DNA of 64,000 nt from Panax quinquefolius (taxonomy: Eukaryota; Streptophyta; Magnoliopsida; Apiales; Araliaceae). Location: NCBI GenBank assembly GCA_020205615.1, contig CM035164.1, forward strand, positions 2,259,501 to 2,323,500, read 5' to 3'. A program made the position numbers and the translations under genes. The notes under the pieces were generated by a model. The model saw only the letters and a list, made by a program, of their open reading frames with translations. It was not told the DNA's origin and made no database searches. Positions within the stretch are counted from its first letter, which is position 1. Each line of letters begins with the position of its first letter. Below are positions 43,402-55,985 of the stretch, piece after piece.

Positions 43402-44174
43402 GATATAAGAATTCAATAAAACAAGTTCAAGAATTGATTTGTCCAATAACCAATAACGTCCAAATTGTCAACATGATACTACTTTGTAGAGTAAAATTCA
43501 AGAATGCTCAGAAGAATATTTCCATGAAAAGATACTGGATGAAACGCAAATATCAAGGATATTCCACTAATTTTATGGAGTATAGAAGTCAAAGTTTTAA
43601 CCAACTGAGTAAAATAAATAATGGAATAACAAAAGAAATCACCACGCATGCGATAGATCAGATGCAGCAAAGTTATTCCAATGTAATAATAAATAACTAA
43701 CCAGTGTCTAGAGTAAAATGCATGTATGTGATATTCCAATGTAATAATAAAGAATGGAACCAGTCCCACAGAAACGCATGCATGTGATATATTCGACAAA
43801 ATAATAAATAATGGAACTAGGTCCAACGTAAAGCATAGACAGGATGTACCAACAGAATAATAAAGAACTAAACCAGTCTGCGTAAAAGCATGTACATGAT
43901 GTTCCAACTGAATAATAAAGAACGGAATAATAACAAAAATCACCATGCATGCGATACTTCTCACAAACAAAGTATTCCAACATAATGATAAAGAATGGAA
44001 TAATGTAAGAATTTCAAAGAAAGTATAGGGTAGCTCAGCGTATAAAGTTATTCCAATGTAATAATAAAGAATGGAATAACAGAAGTTCTCTTCATGAATA
44101 CAAAAGAAATAATACTCCCTACCTTAAGAAGAAGAATACTGGATATATAAGTAGTGAAGTAGTAGAATACTTTT
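43402..44174 (-). repeat. 5' LTR of element E, second piece (R region)
   Basis: Resumes with GATATAAGAATTCAAT and carries the 60-bp GGAACCAGTCCCA... repeat array on the minus strand (about 43690-44060). It ends at ATACTTTT, where element F is inserted; CTTTT (44170-44174) is the duplicated target. Confidence 0.87.
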
Positions 44175-45757
44175 TGTGACGCCCCCAAAATTAGGTAGAC
44201 ATCACCCATCTTGAGTCGCCAGATATATGGTACAGAATTCAAATACAACTTAATAATACAACTGTTGTGTACAATACGACAAAACATAAACTGTGAGTTT
44301 GAATACAATTATTGTCTACTAGAGATTATACAAACTCAAAAGGAGTCCTCATTACAATTATTATCATACTATTTCACAGAATAGTGAGGACTACTAATGC
44401 ACCATCTAGGACCATCACTCTGTTCCCCGACTAGTCCCAGCTACGTTCTCATTTCCAGAAGAGAACAATGAAAGAAAGGGTGAACTCAACTAGCCCAGTA
44501 AGAAAGATTATGACAAAGATAATGCAGAATAATTTATCGTTAGCCTTCAACAGTGTTAAACTGATAAAATATAATAACTATAAAGTTTAACTACAGCGGA
44601 ACAAGCAATCCATTAGAAGAGTCAAGTAGGGAATAAAATCTATTATATTCTATGATTTAAAAGGTTTTTCATCACTTTTATCGATGAGACTCAGCTTAAT
44701 AAATAATCCACATCATCGAATCACCCCCACTACTATTGAATGATATTCTTTAGTATCACGCACCACAAATTATCCATGACTACTCTGACAAGGACATTCA
44801 TGTATTCATTAATGGTCATGATCATGCCAAAAAGCGTCCATCAATGCACTACGGGCCAATGATAACTTTTACCACATCATTTGTAACATTACGGTCATGA
44901 TTACAATCGAATAATCCTTGGTCATAATCATACTAAGTCCATCTATGCACCACAGCCCACGATGACTTTCAACATAATATAAACATGAGGATGATGACAA
45001 TGATATAAGAATTCAATAAAACAAGTTCAAGAATTAATTTATCTAGAACCGATAACGTCCAAATTGTCAACATGATATCGCTTTGTAGATTAAAATTCAA
45101 GAATGCTCGTAAGAATATTTTCATGAAAAGATCTTTGATGAAGCACAAATATCAAAGATATTCCACTAATTTCATGGGTATAGAAGTCAAAGTTTTAACC
45201 AACCGAGTATAATAAAGAATGGAATAACAAAAGAAATCACCACGTACGCGATAGAATCCGCATGCATGAGTTATTCCAACGAATAATAAAGGATGGAACC
45301 AATCCCATGTAAACGCACGCATGTGATATTCCGACGTAATAATAAATATTGGAACCAGTCCCAAGAAACGCATGTGCATGTGATATTCGACGAATAATAA
45401 ATAATGGAACCAGTCCTGTTAAAAGCGCATGCATGTGATATTCCGGCGTAATAATAAATAATGGAACCAGATTTGGCATAAACGCATGATGTGATATTTC
45501 AATGTAATAATAAAGAACGGAATATTAGAAGAATGTCACCATGTATAGGGTAGCTCACAGATCTGAGTTATTCCAATGTAATAATAAATAATGGAATAAT
45601 GAAGTTCTCTTCATGAAGTACAACAAATAACATCCCTTACCATAAAAGAAACCGAATATAAGAGTATGGATGTAGCGTAATACTTTTCTATGGGTTCTCT
45701 TATAATTCTCTCTAGAGTTTTAGTGAATTAAGTAAGAAATAATGAAGGAATGAGCTT

Positions 45758-45767
45758 CTATTTATAG
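45758..45767 (-). promoter_or_regulatory. TATA box of the element F 3' LTR
   Basis: CTATTTATAG on +, with the conserved GAATGAGCTT beside it and TCTCTCTAGAG leader on the downstream (left) side. Confidence 0.7.
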
Positions 45768-45779
45768 AAGAATGGACTG

Positions 45780-45975
45780 CATAAGAACTAACTTATGAAC
45801 AGGATGATTAATTTACTATAAACGAGACGATCCAGTTGGTTTACTATTAAAACTTAAAACAACGGTCCATAACGATTTACTATTAAAACTTTAAACCAAA
45901 TGATCCATATTGATTTACTATTATAACTTCCACCAAATATCCATATTGATTTACTATTATATCTTTAATCAAGGG
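45780..45975 (-). repeat. Roughly 40-bp tandem repeat upstream of the F TATA box
   Basis: About four units of CCATATTGATTTACTATTA with CTTAAACCAA-type spacers. The solo LTR at 48928-51527 has the same array (about 50395-50575). Confidence 0.85.
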
Positions 45976-46891
45976 TCCGAAAATTAGCACATCTCCTCAT
46001 GGAATAATATTGTACCCAAAAATGATTTGACCGAAAATAAATATATCTTACGGTGAATAAGTACCCAAAGTGAATAGTAACTCGTGAATAGTACTCCTAA
46101 AACGAAAAGTGTCCCGAATACCCAATTGAACAATATATCCTCCAGGACATCAATTATACTAACACAAATAAGTCCAACACAATGGAACTATAAAATTCAT
46201 CTTTAATCAACACGAACTTATTCATCATTAATATTATAATTCATAATATTTAACAACCGTGTCGCTCCTGTGAAAGAGGGGCTTTCCGATAAGGATTTCT
46301 CCTTATCATGCGTAATTAGGTGACCAAACCTCTCTCGATGAACTTTTAGACAATCATCAATATTGCAAATAATAATATGAATAACTTTGTCGTCTTAATT
46401 ATTGATTTAATAATATATCATATAATGCAGATGATACTGTAACAATAATTGAATCAATAATATGAGAAATATGATACAACAATTACTGTAGCAATAATTG
46501 AGTATAATGAGTGACTTCTCACGTAAGCATCAATAATCAATATCGTGTCTACTACTGTGCTACTTCAGACATCGCTTGTACTTTTACTATCGGATAGTTC
46601 AACAGTTTTAACGGTAACACCTCCGTCGTTATTTTCATAAAGTATTTTTATCGTTTTCTCAATCCGACAATAATTCTGTTGTGGGGTCCACCAATGATTG
46701 TATTATTGCATTTAATATTCCCCGTTAAAACGAATATTCCCACCAATCGAATATTATATAACAACTTGCGTACTTTGCAAAATTTATAAATATTACCCAC
46801 AACTATAACATTATATCAAATCAATACCATAATATTCAAAATATAATTCGAAAAAAAATTATTCTTTATTCATAAAAGTTGGGGTCTTACA

Positions 46892-48927
46892 ATCTCCCCT
46901 TCTTATGAAATTTCATCCTCGAAATTAGGGTACATACCTGGTATGTCGAAGAGATGAGGATACCTTGACTTCATCTCAGATTCTAACTCCCAAGTCATTT
47001 CTTCCACATCGTGGTTTCTCCACAAAACTTTGACTTGAGGTATAACCTTGGAGCGTAGAACATGATCCTTCTTATCCAAGATTTTAACAAGTAAATCTTC
47101 ATACGTTAAATCTTCCTCTATCTCGTCTGGTTCTAACTCAATAATGTGGTTTGGGTCTTTCACATATTTACGTAACATAGATATGTGAAAAATATTATGA
47201 ACACGAGAGATACTTGGCGGTAAGGCGAGTCTATAGGCCACAGTTCTCACTCGCTCAAGAATTAAAAATGGGCCAATGAACCGAGGATTGAGCTTTCCTC
47301 TCTTTCCAAATCTCGTAACTCCTTTCCATGGAGCAACACGTAACAACACATGATCTCCAATATCGAATTCTACGTCCTTTCAATGAAGATCAACATAACT
47401 CTTTTGTCGATCTTGTGAAGTTTTTATACGTTGTCAGATCGTTTGAATCTTTTCTGTAGTCATACGTACCAACTCCGGTCCCAACAACGTTTCTTCACCC
47501 ACCTCATCCCAAAGATACTTTGAGAATCGACACTTTCTTCCATACAACGCCTCAAATGGAGTCATGCGCCATACATGCTTGATAATCATTGTTGTAGGAA
47601 AACTCCACCAATGGTAAGAACTTGTCCCAAATTCCTTGAAGTCAAGGACACGAGTCTTAATAGATATTCAAGAGTTTGAATAGTCCTCTCCCATTGTCCG
47701 TCTGTCTCGAGGATGATATGCCGAGCTAAATCGTAAGCTTTGCGCCCATAGCTTTTTGCAAACTAACCCAAAATCGTGAAATGAATCTTGGGTCTCGATC
47801 GTAAACTATGGATACCAAAGATACCATGCGATCTTTTACAATCTCGCTTATATACATACGAGAAAGACGTTCAAGTGTATAAGTTTCCCGTATCGGTAAG
47901 AAATGAGCAGACTTGGTCAATCTATCAACAATGACCCAAATCGCATCTATGCCTTGAGAAACCTTAGGAAGACCGGTAACGAAATCCATGGTAATGTGCT
48001 CCCACTTCTATTCAGGAATTTCAAGTGGTTGTAATGGACCTTTTGGTACTTGATGCTCCGCCTTGACTCGTTGACAAGTTAAGCACCTTGAGATAAACTC
48101 CGCTATCTCTCTCTTAATATTACTCCACCAAAATGTATGTCGAAGATCATGATACATTTTGGTACTCCCAAGATAGATTGAAAATAGTGTGTAGTGTGTC
48201 TCCATCATGATTTTATACTTTAAATCAGGGTCGTAAAGAATACAAAGTCTGGAGTTGACTCGAAGTATTCCTTCTTCATCGATTCTTGCTTCCGGCATAG
48301 CACCTTCTTGCACTTTCTTCCTCATAGGCATCAACCGGTCTCGTAGCTTGAGCAAATTTTAACTTTATCAATTAAAGTCGGTTCTACTCAGTATATTCGC
48401 CATCATCACATGGGTCCTGAGTTTTTAACTCTATCTCCATCCTTTGCAAGTCACACAAAATGGGCTCATACGTTGACAATATCGCACTCGTGATTTCACA
48501 TATGATCTTCTACTCAATGTGTCAGCTACCACGTTCGCTTTTCCAGGATGGTATTAGATGGTATGATCATAATCTTTCAACAGTTCATGCCAACGTCGTT
48601 GTCGTATGTTGAGTTCCTTTTGAGTGAAGAAATATTTGAGGCTTTTATGATCCGAAAAAATCTCCACTTTCTCCCCATACAAGTAATGCCTCCAAATTTT
48701 AAGTACGAAGACAACAGCTGCTAACTCTAGATCATGAGTAGGATAATTCCTCTCATATTCTTTGAGTTGTCTTGAGGCATAGGCTATGACTTTCCCATGT
48801 TACATGAGAACACATCCCAACCCTTTGTCCGAAGCATCACTGTAGATGACAAATCCCTCCGAGCCAGATGGTATTGTCAGAACAGGTGCTGAAATGAGTC
48901 TCCTCTTGAGTTATTGAAAACTCTTCT
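46892..48927 (-). pseudogene. pol: Pol of element F, integrase and RNase H part
   Basis: Read on the minus strand, the chromodomain-like tail and integrase C-terminus form a 148-codon open stretch (46903-47349: [46 protein letters not shown]). The integrase core is fragmented: catalytic E region near 47690, [10 protein letters not shown] near 47800 (Ser to Tyr beside Asp) and [13 protein letters not shown] at 47940-47989. The HHCC finger lies at 48008-48355 with CLTCQRV. RNase H runs from 48365 until the solo LTR at 48928. Frameshifts and stops separate the parts. Confidence 0.85.
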
Positions 48928-51527
48928 TGTGACGCCCCCAAAATTAGGTATACATCACCCATCTTGAGTCGCCAGATACATGGTATAGAATTCAAATACA
49001 ACTTAATAATACAACAGTCGTGTACAATTCGACAAAACATAAACTGTGAGTTTGAATACAAATATTGTCTACTAGAGATTATACAAACTCAAAAGGAGTC
49101 CTCATTACAATTATTATCACACTATTTCACGAATAGTGAGGACTACTAATGCACCATCTAGACCATCACTCTGTTCCCCGATGAGTCCCAAATACGCTCT
49201 CATTTCCTAAAGAGAACAAAGAAAGAAAGGGTGAGCTCAACTAGCCTCAGTAAGAAATATTATTACTAAGATAATGCGTAATAATTTATTGTTAGCCTTC
49301 AACAAAGGTGTTAACCGATAAAATATAATAACTAACAAGTTTAACTCAAGCGAGTGAACAAGCAATCCATTAGAAGAGTCAAGTAGGAATAAAATCTACT
49401 ATCTTCTATGATTTAAAAGGTTTTTCATCACTTTTATCACTAGGACTCAACTTAATAAATAATCCACATCATCGAATCACCATTGCACTACAGCCAAGGA
49501 AATTTTTTATTATCACGACCACAAATTATCCATGCACTACGGGCCAAGGACATTCGTGTATTCATTAATGGTCATGATCATGCCAACAACTGTCCATCAA
49601 TGCACTACGGGCCAATGAGGACTTTTATCACATCATTTATAACATTACGGTCATGATTACACCGACTAATCCCTTGTCATAATCATACCAAGTCCATCTA
49701 TGCACTACAAGCCACAGATGGCTTTCAACAAAATATAAACATGAGGATGATGACAATGATATAAGAATTCAATAAAACAAGTTCAAGAATTAATTTATCT
49801 AGGAACTTATAACGTCCAAATTGTCAACATGATACTACTTTGTAGAGTAAAATTCAAGAATGCTTAAAAGAATATTTTCATGAAAAGATACTAGATGAAG
49901 CGCAAATATCAAAGATATTCCACTAATTTCATGGGTATAGAAGTCAAAGTTTTAACCAACTGAGTATAATAAAGAATGGAATAACAAAAGAAATCACCAT
50001 GCATGTGATAGTCTCAAGACAGCAAAAAGTTATTCCAATGAATAATAAAGGATGGAACTGTGTCCCACAGAACGCACGAGCATGTGATATTCCGGCGTAA
50101 TAATAAAGAACGAAATATTAGAAGAATGTCACCATGTATAGGGTAGCTCACAGATACAAAGTTATTCCAATGTAATAATAAATAATGGAATAATGTAAGT
50201 TCTCTTCATGAATACAAAAGAAATAATACCCATTACCGTAAAAGAAACCTAATATAAGAGTAGGGAAGTAGCGGTAATACTTTTCTATGTGTTCTCTTAT
50301 AATTCTCTCTAGAGTTTCAAAGGAATTCGTAAGAAATAATGAAGGAATGAGCTTCTATTTATGAAGAATAGATCGCGATAAGAATTAAACTTATGAACGG
50401 TCCAGTTGATTTACTTTTAAACGGATGATCCAGATTGGTTTACTATTAAAACTTAAAACAACAAATTCATACCGATTTACTATTAAAACTTTAAACCAAA
50501 TGATCCATATTGATTTACTATTATATCTTCCACCAAATGATCCATATTGATTTACTATTATATATTCAACCAACTATTCGAAAAATTAAAGACATCTCCT
50601 CATGGAATAAAATTGTACCCAAAAATAATTTGGACCGAAAATAAATATATCTTACGGTGAATAAGACTCGTGAATAAGAACTCATGAATAGTAACTTGTG
50701 AATAAGAACTCATGAATAAGAATTAGTGAATAGTATTCGACATGAAAAGTGTCCCTAATACCCAATCGAACAATATATCCTCCAGACATCAATTATACTA
50801 ACACAAATAAGTCCAACATAATGGAACTATAAAATTCATCTTTAATCAACACGAACTTATTCATCATTAATATTATAATTCACAATATTTAACAACTAGG
50901 TCGCTCCTGTGAAAGAGGGCTTTTCGATAAGGATTTCTCCTTATCATGCGCAATTAGGTGACCAACCTCTCCTCGATGTAACTTCTGACATTGTCAATAT
51001 TGTAAATAAAAATATGAATAACTTTGCCGTCTCAATTATTGATTTAATAATATATCATATAATGCAGATGATACTGTAACAATAATTGAATCAATAATAT
51101 GAGAATATGATGCAGCAATTACTGTAGCAATAATAGAGTATAGCTACTTGACTTCTCACGTAAGCATCAATAATCAATACCGTGTTCTACTGTACAACTA
51201 CATGTATTACTGTACTTTTACTACTGGGTAGTTCAACAGTTTTAACGGTAACACCTCTGTCGTTATTTTCATAAAGTATTTTTGCCATTTTCTCAATCCG
51301 ACAATAATTTCATTGTGGGGTCCACCAATGATTGTCTTGGTTGTATTTAATATTCCCTGTTAAAAGGAATATTCCCCGACCAATCGAATATTATATAACA
51401 ACTTGCGTACTTTGAAAAATTTATAAATATTACCCACAACTATAATATTATATCAAATCAATACCATAATATTCAAAAATATAATTCGAAAAAATTATTC
51501 TTTATTCATAAAAGTTGGGGTCTTACA
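48928..51527 (-). mobile_element. Tekay-like solo LTR in F's RNase H region (2600 bp)
   Basis: TGTGACGCCCCC ... GGGGTCTTACA on +, with no internal region, flanked by perfect CTTCT (48923-48927 and 51528-51532). Removing it restores ACTCTTCTCACATTCTTCGC, exactly as at 37250-37265 in element E. It carries the U5 TGCACTACGG array, a shortened 60-bp array, a decayed TATA (CTATTTATG, 50355-50363), the 40-bp repeat and a GTGAATAGTA array (50645-50735). Confidence 0.94.
50645..50735 (-). repeat. GTGAATA(A/G) short tandem repeat
   Basis: Six to seven units of GTGAATAGTAACT or CATGAATAAGAACT, about 16 bases each. Same core as in B, C and F. Confidence 0.85.
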
Positions 51528-52402
51528 CTTCTCACATTCTTCGCTCCAACCGAACTTTGTATCTTTTCGAGTCAGCTGAGTTAATGGAGTAGCGATTCGA
51601 GAAAATCCTTCCACGAATCTCCGATAATAACCAGGTAAATCGAGAAAGCTACGACTTCTATTATCGATTTAGGTTGCTCCCAAATTTTGAATAGCTTCAA
51701 TCTTTCTTAGGGTCAACGGATATTCCATGACTTGATACTACGTGCCCAAGGAATGCTACTTCCTCAAGCCAGAACTCACATTTCTTCATCTTAGCATAAA
51801 GCTTGTATTCACGAAGCTTTTGGAGTGTCAGCCTCAAGTGTTGCTCATGATCTTCACGACTTTTTGAATAAATAAGGATGTCATCAATAAATAAGACCAC
51901 AAAGTGATCCAAATATTCCTTGAATACTCGGTTCATCTTATCCATGAAGGCAGCAGGAGCATTAGTCAATCCAAAGGACATGACTAGGAATTCATAATTC
52001 CCGTACCGAGTTTTGAAAGCCGTCTTTGGAATGTCATCGATTTTAATCTTCAATTGGTGATATCCGGAATGAAGATCAATCTTTGAAAATAATTTGGCTC
52101 CTTGCAACTGGTCAAACAAGTCATCAATACGTAGCAATGGGTACCTATTTTTGATGGTAACATGATTCAACTCTCGATAATCAATACAAAGTCGCATACT
52201 CCCATTTTTCTTCTTCACGAATAGAATGGCTGAAGACCCCAAGGAGACGTCTTAGGACGAATGAAACCAATGTCTAACAATTCCTGCAATTGGGTCTTTA
52301 ATTCCTGAAGTTCAATAGGAGCCATTCGATATGGGGCTTTGGAAATGGGTTTTGTACCAAGTTCAAGGTCGATACAAAATTCAATTTCATGCTCTGGGGG
52401 TA
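51528..52402 (-). pseudogene. pol: Pol of element F continued: RT
   Basis: Minus strand. The RNase H start and RT thumb lie next to the solo LTR. A 181-codon open stretch follows (51697-52242) with [35 protein letters not shown] and an intact [10 protein letters not shown]. The RT N-terminus and protease-RT linker ([16 protein letters not shown]) run to 52402, where LTR sequence begins at GGGGGTAACTCATG. Protease and gag are lost at this junction. Confidence 0.86.
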
Positions 52403-53271
52403 ACTCATGAATAGTAACTCGTGAATAGTAACTCGTGAATAGTAACTCATGAATAGTAACTCGTGAATAGTACTCCGACACGAAAAGTGTCCCGAATACC
52501 CAATTGAACAATATATCCTCCAGACATCAATTATACTAACACAAATAAGTCCAACACAATGGAACTATAAAATTCATCTTTAATCAACACGAACTTATTC
52601 ATCATTAATATTATAATTCATAATATTTAACAACCGTGTCGCTCCTGTGAAAGAGGGGCTTTCGATAAGGATTTCTCCTTATCATGGCGGCGCATTAGGT
52701 GACCAAACCTCTCCTTAATGTAAATTCTAGACATTGTCAATATTGCAAATAAAAATATGAATAACTTTGTCTTCTCAATTATTGATTTAATAATATATCA
52801 TAATGCGTATGATATGATCAGAATAATAATTGAATCAATAATATGAGAAATATGATGCAAAGAATTATCAGTAGCAATAATTGAGTATAGTGAGTGACTT
52901 CTCACGTAAGCATCAATAATCAATATCGTGTCTACTGGTGTAACTACGCCAGACATCGTACTTTTACTAACCGGGTAGTTCAATGGTTTTAACGGTAACA
53001 CCTCCGCCGTTATTTTCATAAAGTATTTTTGTCGCTTTTCTCAATCCGACAATAATTCCGTTGTTGGGTCCACCAATGATTATCTTGGTTGCATTTAATA
53101 TTCCCTTAAAAGGAATATTCCCACCAATCGAATATTATATAACAACTTGCGTACTTTTGCAAAATTTATAAATATTACCCACAACTATAACATTATATCA
53201 AATCAATACCATAATATTCAATAATATAATTGAAAAAATTATTCTTTATTCATAAAAGTTGGGGTCTTACA
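52403..53271 (-). repeat. Partial LTR (U3) of element F
   Basis: Starts within the GTGAATAGTAACTC array and runs to GGGGTCTTACA. Almost identical to about 46065-46891 in F's own 3' LTR (for example CGAAAAGTGTCCCGAATACC and GTGTCGCTCCTGTGAAAGAG). Confidence 0.85.
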
Positions 53272-53540
53272 ATCTCCCTTCTTATGAAATTTCATCCTCG
53301 AAATTAGAATTACATACCGGTATGTCAAGAGATGAGGATACCTTGACTTCATCTCAGATTCTAACTCCCAAGTCATTTCTTCCACATCGTGGTTTCTCCA
53401 CAAAACTTTGACTTGAGGTATAACCTTGGAGCGTAGAACATGATCCTTCTTATCCAAGATTTTAACAAGTAAATCTTCATACGTTAAATCTTCCTCTATC
53501 TCGTCTGGTTCTAACTCAATAATGTGGTTTGGGTCTTTCA
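53272..53540 (-). pseudogene. Duplicated pol C-terminal tail at F's outer end
   Basis: The chromodomain-like tail again (KDPNHIIELEPDEIEEDLTY, VKVLWRNHDVEEMTWELES), matching 46892-47162 almost exactly at protein level, with one frameshift near its end. It ends at GGGTCTTTCA, immediately before the CTTTT target duplication. Confidence 0.85.
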
Positions 53541-54297
53541 CTTTTCTTCTTTCTCTTTATAGTATATCTCTCTAGAGTTTCATTGAATTCGTAAGAATTA
53601 ATGAAGGAATGAGCTTCAATTTATAGAAAAATGGACTGCATAGTAACTAACTCATGAACGGTCCAGATTGATTTACTTTAATCTGACGGTCCATATTTAA
53701 AGCAAAATCTTTTAAATAAAATATAATATATTCTATTTATAATCTAATAAAACGAATAACTTTATAAAAGATTTTACTATGCAAAACACTATGCAGATAC
53801 TATACAACACTATGCATAATAGAATATAATATATTCTATTTATAGAATAAATTTATAAAAGTATTTTGTTTTATATAAAAAGATTTTCTGTATTATTACA
53901 TTAATAATACCAACAAAACTGAGTGACTTATCACGTAAGCATCAATAATTAATACCGTGAGCTACTATGCAACCAATGCCAGACATCGCATTTTTAACAC
54001 CGGTGTTTCAACAGCTTAACAGTAAAACTTCGCCATTATTTTATAAAGTTTTTTGTCGCTTTCTCAATCCGACAATAATTCCGTTAGGGGTCCACAAATG
54101 ATTGTGCTTGTTGCATCTAATATTCCTCGCTAAAACGAATATTCCCCGACCAATCGAATATTATATAACAACTTAGGTACTTTGCAAAATTTATAAATAT
54201 TACCCACAACTATAACATTATATCAATTTTACTCCATAATATTCAAAAATAATATTTATAGAAAATTCATCTTTATTCAAAAAGTTGGGGTTTTACA
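53541..54297 (-). repeat. 5' LTR of element E, third piece (U3)
   Basis: Begins with the second CTTTT, continues TCTCTCTAGAGTTTCATTG and a mutated TATA context (CAATTTATAG, 53618-53627), then AT-rich U3 matching 35890-36489. Ends AAAAAGTTGGGGTTTTACA. Confidence 0.87.
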
Positions 54298-54548
54298 GAT
54301 AGAAGAATAGAAAAGTTGGGTTAATGACTTAGTGGGATTTGGGAATTAGGGATTGCTGTCTAGTGTCTGCTAACTTAGTATATATATAACATAATACAGT
54401 GGGGTCATGTTTCTTAGTATAAATATTCATTTTAGACCCTCTTAAATTTTTTTTCCTAATATAACCATCTTAAATTTTTTTTTCCTAATACGACCCCTAA
54501 AAATACAATGGGTTAAGGTGCCCCTCGCCTCATCAAGAAGTCCGGTAA
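54298..54548. other. Non-LTR spacer between elements E and G
   Basis: No coding frame. Contains CAGTGGGGTCATG and two copies of CTTAAATTTTTTTTCCTAAT, then TGGGTTAAGGTGCCCCTCGC and CATCAAGAAGTCCG. It resembles the inner end of a common plant repeat whose other end may be at 35823-35868. Confidence 0.5.
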
Positions 54549-55985
54549 GTGGACGCCCCAAAATAGGTATACATCACCTATTCGAGTCGCCAAATACATA
54601 GTACGTAATACAAATACAATCTTTAATATACAACAAGAGAGTCATGAGTTTTAGTATAAATCATCTCCTCCTGACAAATATTCACTCTCGAATAAGTCCT
54701 CATTACATTTATTATCACACTATTTAATATAATAGTGAGGACTACTAGCTAATACTATCATCCCACCATCACTCCGCTTCCCGACTAAATCCAACCACGC
54801 TTCTCATTTCTCAAGAGAACAAGGAAAAGAAAGGTGAGCTCAACTAGCCCAAAGAAGAAATATTATGACTAAGATAATGCGTAATAAATTATCATTAGCC
54901 TTCAACAAAGGTTAAACTGATAAAATATAACAAACATCAAGTTTAACTGCAGCAGAACAAGCAATCCATTAGAAGAGTCAAGTAGAGAATAAAATCTACT
55001 ATCTTCTATGATTTAAAAGTTTTTTCATGACTTTTATCGCTGAGACTCATCTTAATAAATAATTCACATCATCGAATCACCTCTGCACTACAGCCAAGGA
55101 TATTCTTTAGTATCACGACCACAATTATCCATGCACTACGGGCCAAGAATATTTGTGTATTCATTAATGGTCATGATCATACCCACAACTGTCCATCAAT
55201 GCACTACGGGCCAATGAGTACTTTTACCACATCATTTGTAACATTACAGTCATGATTACACCGAATAATCACTGGTCATAATCATACCAAGTCCATCTAT
55301 GCACTACAGGCCACAGATGACTTTCAAAAAAAATATAAACATGAGGATGATGACAATGAAACATAATAAAATACTATGCATAATAAAATATAATATATTC
55401 TAATTATTGTCTAATAAAACAGATAACTTTATAAAAGTATTTTGTTTTATATAAAAAGATTTTACTATGCAAAATATTATGCAGACACTATGCATAATAG
55501 AATATAATATATTCTATTTATAGAATAACTTTATAAAGTATTACATTTTTATATAAAAGATTTTCTCAGATATTACATTAATAATACCAACAAAACCGAA
55601 GCGACTTAACACGTAAGCATCAATAATTAATACCGTGTGCTACTATGCAACCACGCCAGACATCGCATTTTTTAACACCCAAAGGTTTCAACAGCTTAAC
55701 TGTAAAACTTCCGCCGTTATTTCATATAAAGTATTTTTGTCGCTTTCTCAATCCGGCAATAATTCCGTTAATGGGTTCCACCAATGATTGTCTTGTATTA
55801 TCATTTAATATTCCTGTTAAAACGAATATTCCCAGACCAATCGAATATTATATAACAACTTATGTACTTTTGTAAAATTTATAAATATTACCCACAACTA
55901 TAACCTTATATCAATTTCACTCCATAATATTCAAAAATAATATTTATAGAAAATTCATCTTTATTCAAAAAGTTGGGGTTTTACA
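54549..55985 (-). repeat. 3' LTR of element G with internal deletion
   Basis: Begins at a degraded GTGGACGCCCC, shows the conserved U5 and TGCACTACGG array, then at about 55360 (GATGACAATGA to AACATAATAAAATAC) jumps to U3. About 1.2 kb, including R and the promoter, is missing. U3 carries short duplicated TATAATATATTCTA segments. Confidence 0.85.

Larger units (their letters stand above)
44175..46891 (-). repeat. 3' LTR of element F (2717 bp)
   Basis: TGTGACGCCCCC ... GGGGTCTTACA on +. Holds the TGCACTACGG array (44730-44960), 60-bp repeats with GCATGCATG (about 45240-45490), a minus-strand TATA box (45758-45767), a roughly 40-bp ATTGATTTACTATTA repeat (45780-45970) and a short GTGAATAGTA array (46069-46100). 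Confidence 0.9.
44175..53540 (-). mobile_element. Compound Tekay-like element F, with atypical 5' end
   Basis: Minus strand. It is flanked by a perfect 5-bp duplication, CTTTT (44170-44174 and 53541-53545), inside E's LTR. From left: complete 3' LTR (44175-46891), pol (46892-48927), a solo LTR (48928-51527), pol continued (51528-52402), a partial LTR U3 (52403-53271) and a 269-base pol tail (53272-53540). The right boundary is not an LTR end but pol sequence, TGAAAGACCCAAACC on the element strand. U5, PBS, gag and protease are missing. Confidence 0.82.
35890..54297 (-). mobile_element. Tekay-like Ty3/gypsy element E (with nested insertions)
   Basis: Minus-strand element: truncated 3' LTR (35890-36489), pol (36490-38560), gag (38561-39792), primer-binding site, and a 5' LTR in three pieces (39962-40788, 43402-44174, 53541-54297). 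The last piece and the 3' LTR both end TTATTCAAAAAGTTGGGG then TTTTACA, unlike the GGGGTCTTACA of the nested elements, and share the TAAAATATAATATATTC-rich U3. That pairing shows they are LTRs of one element. The 5' LTR pieces sum to about 2.36 kb. Confidence 0.85.
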
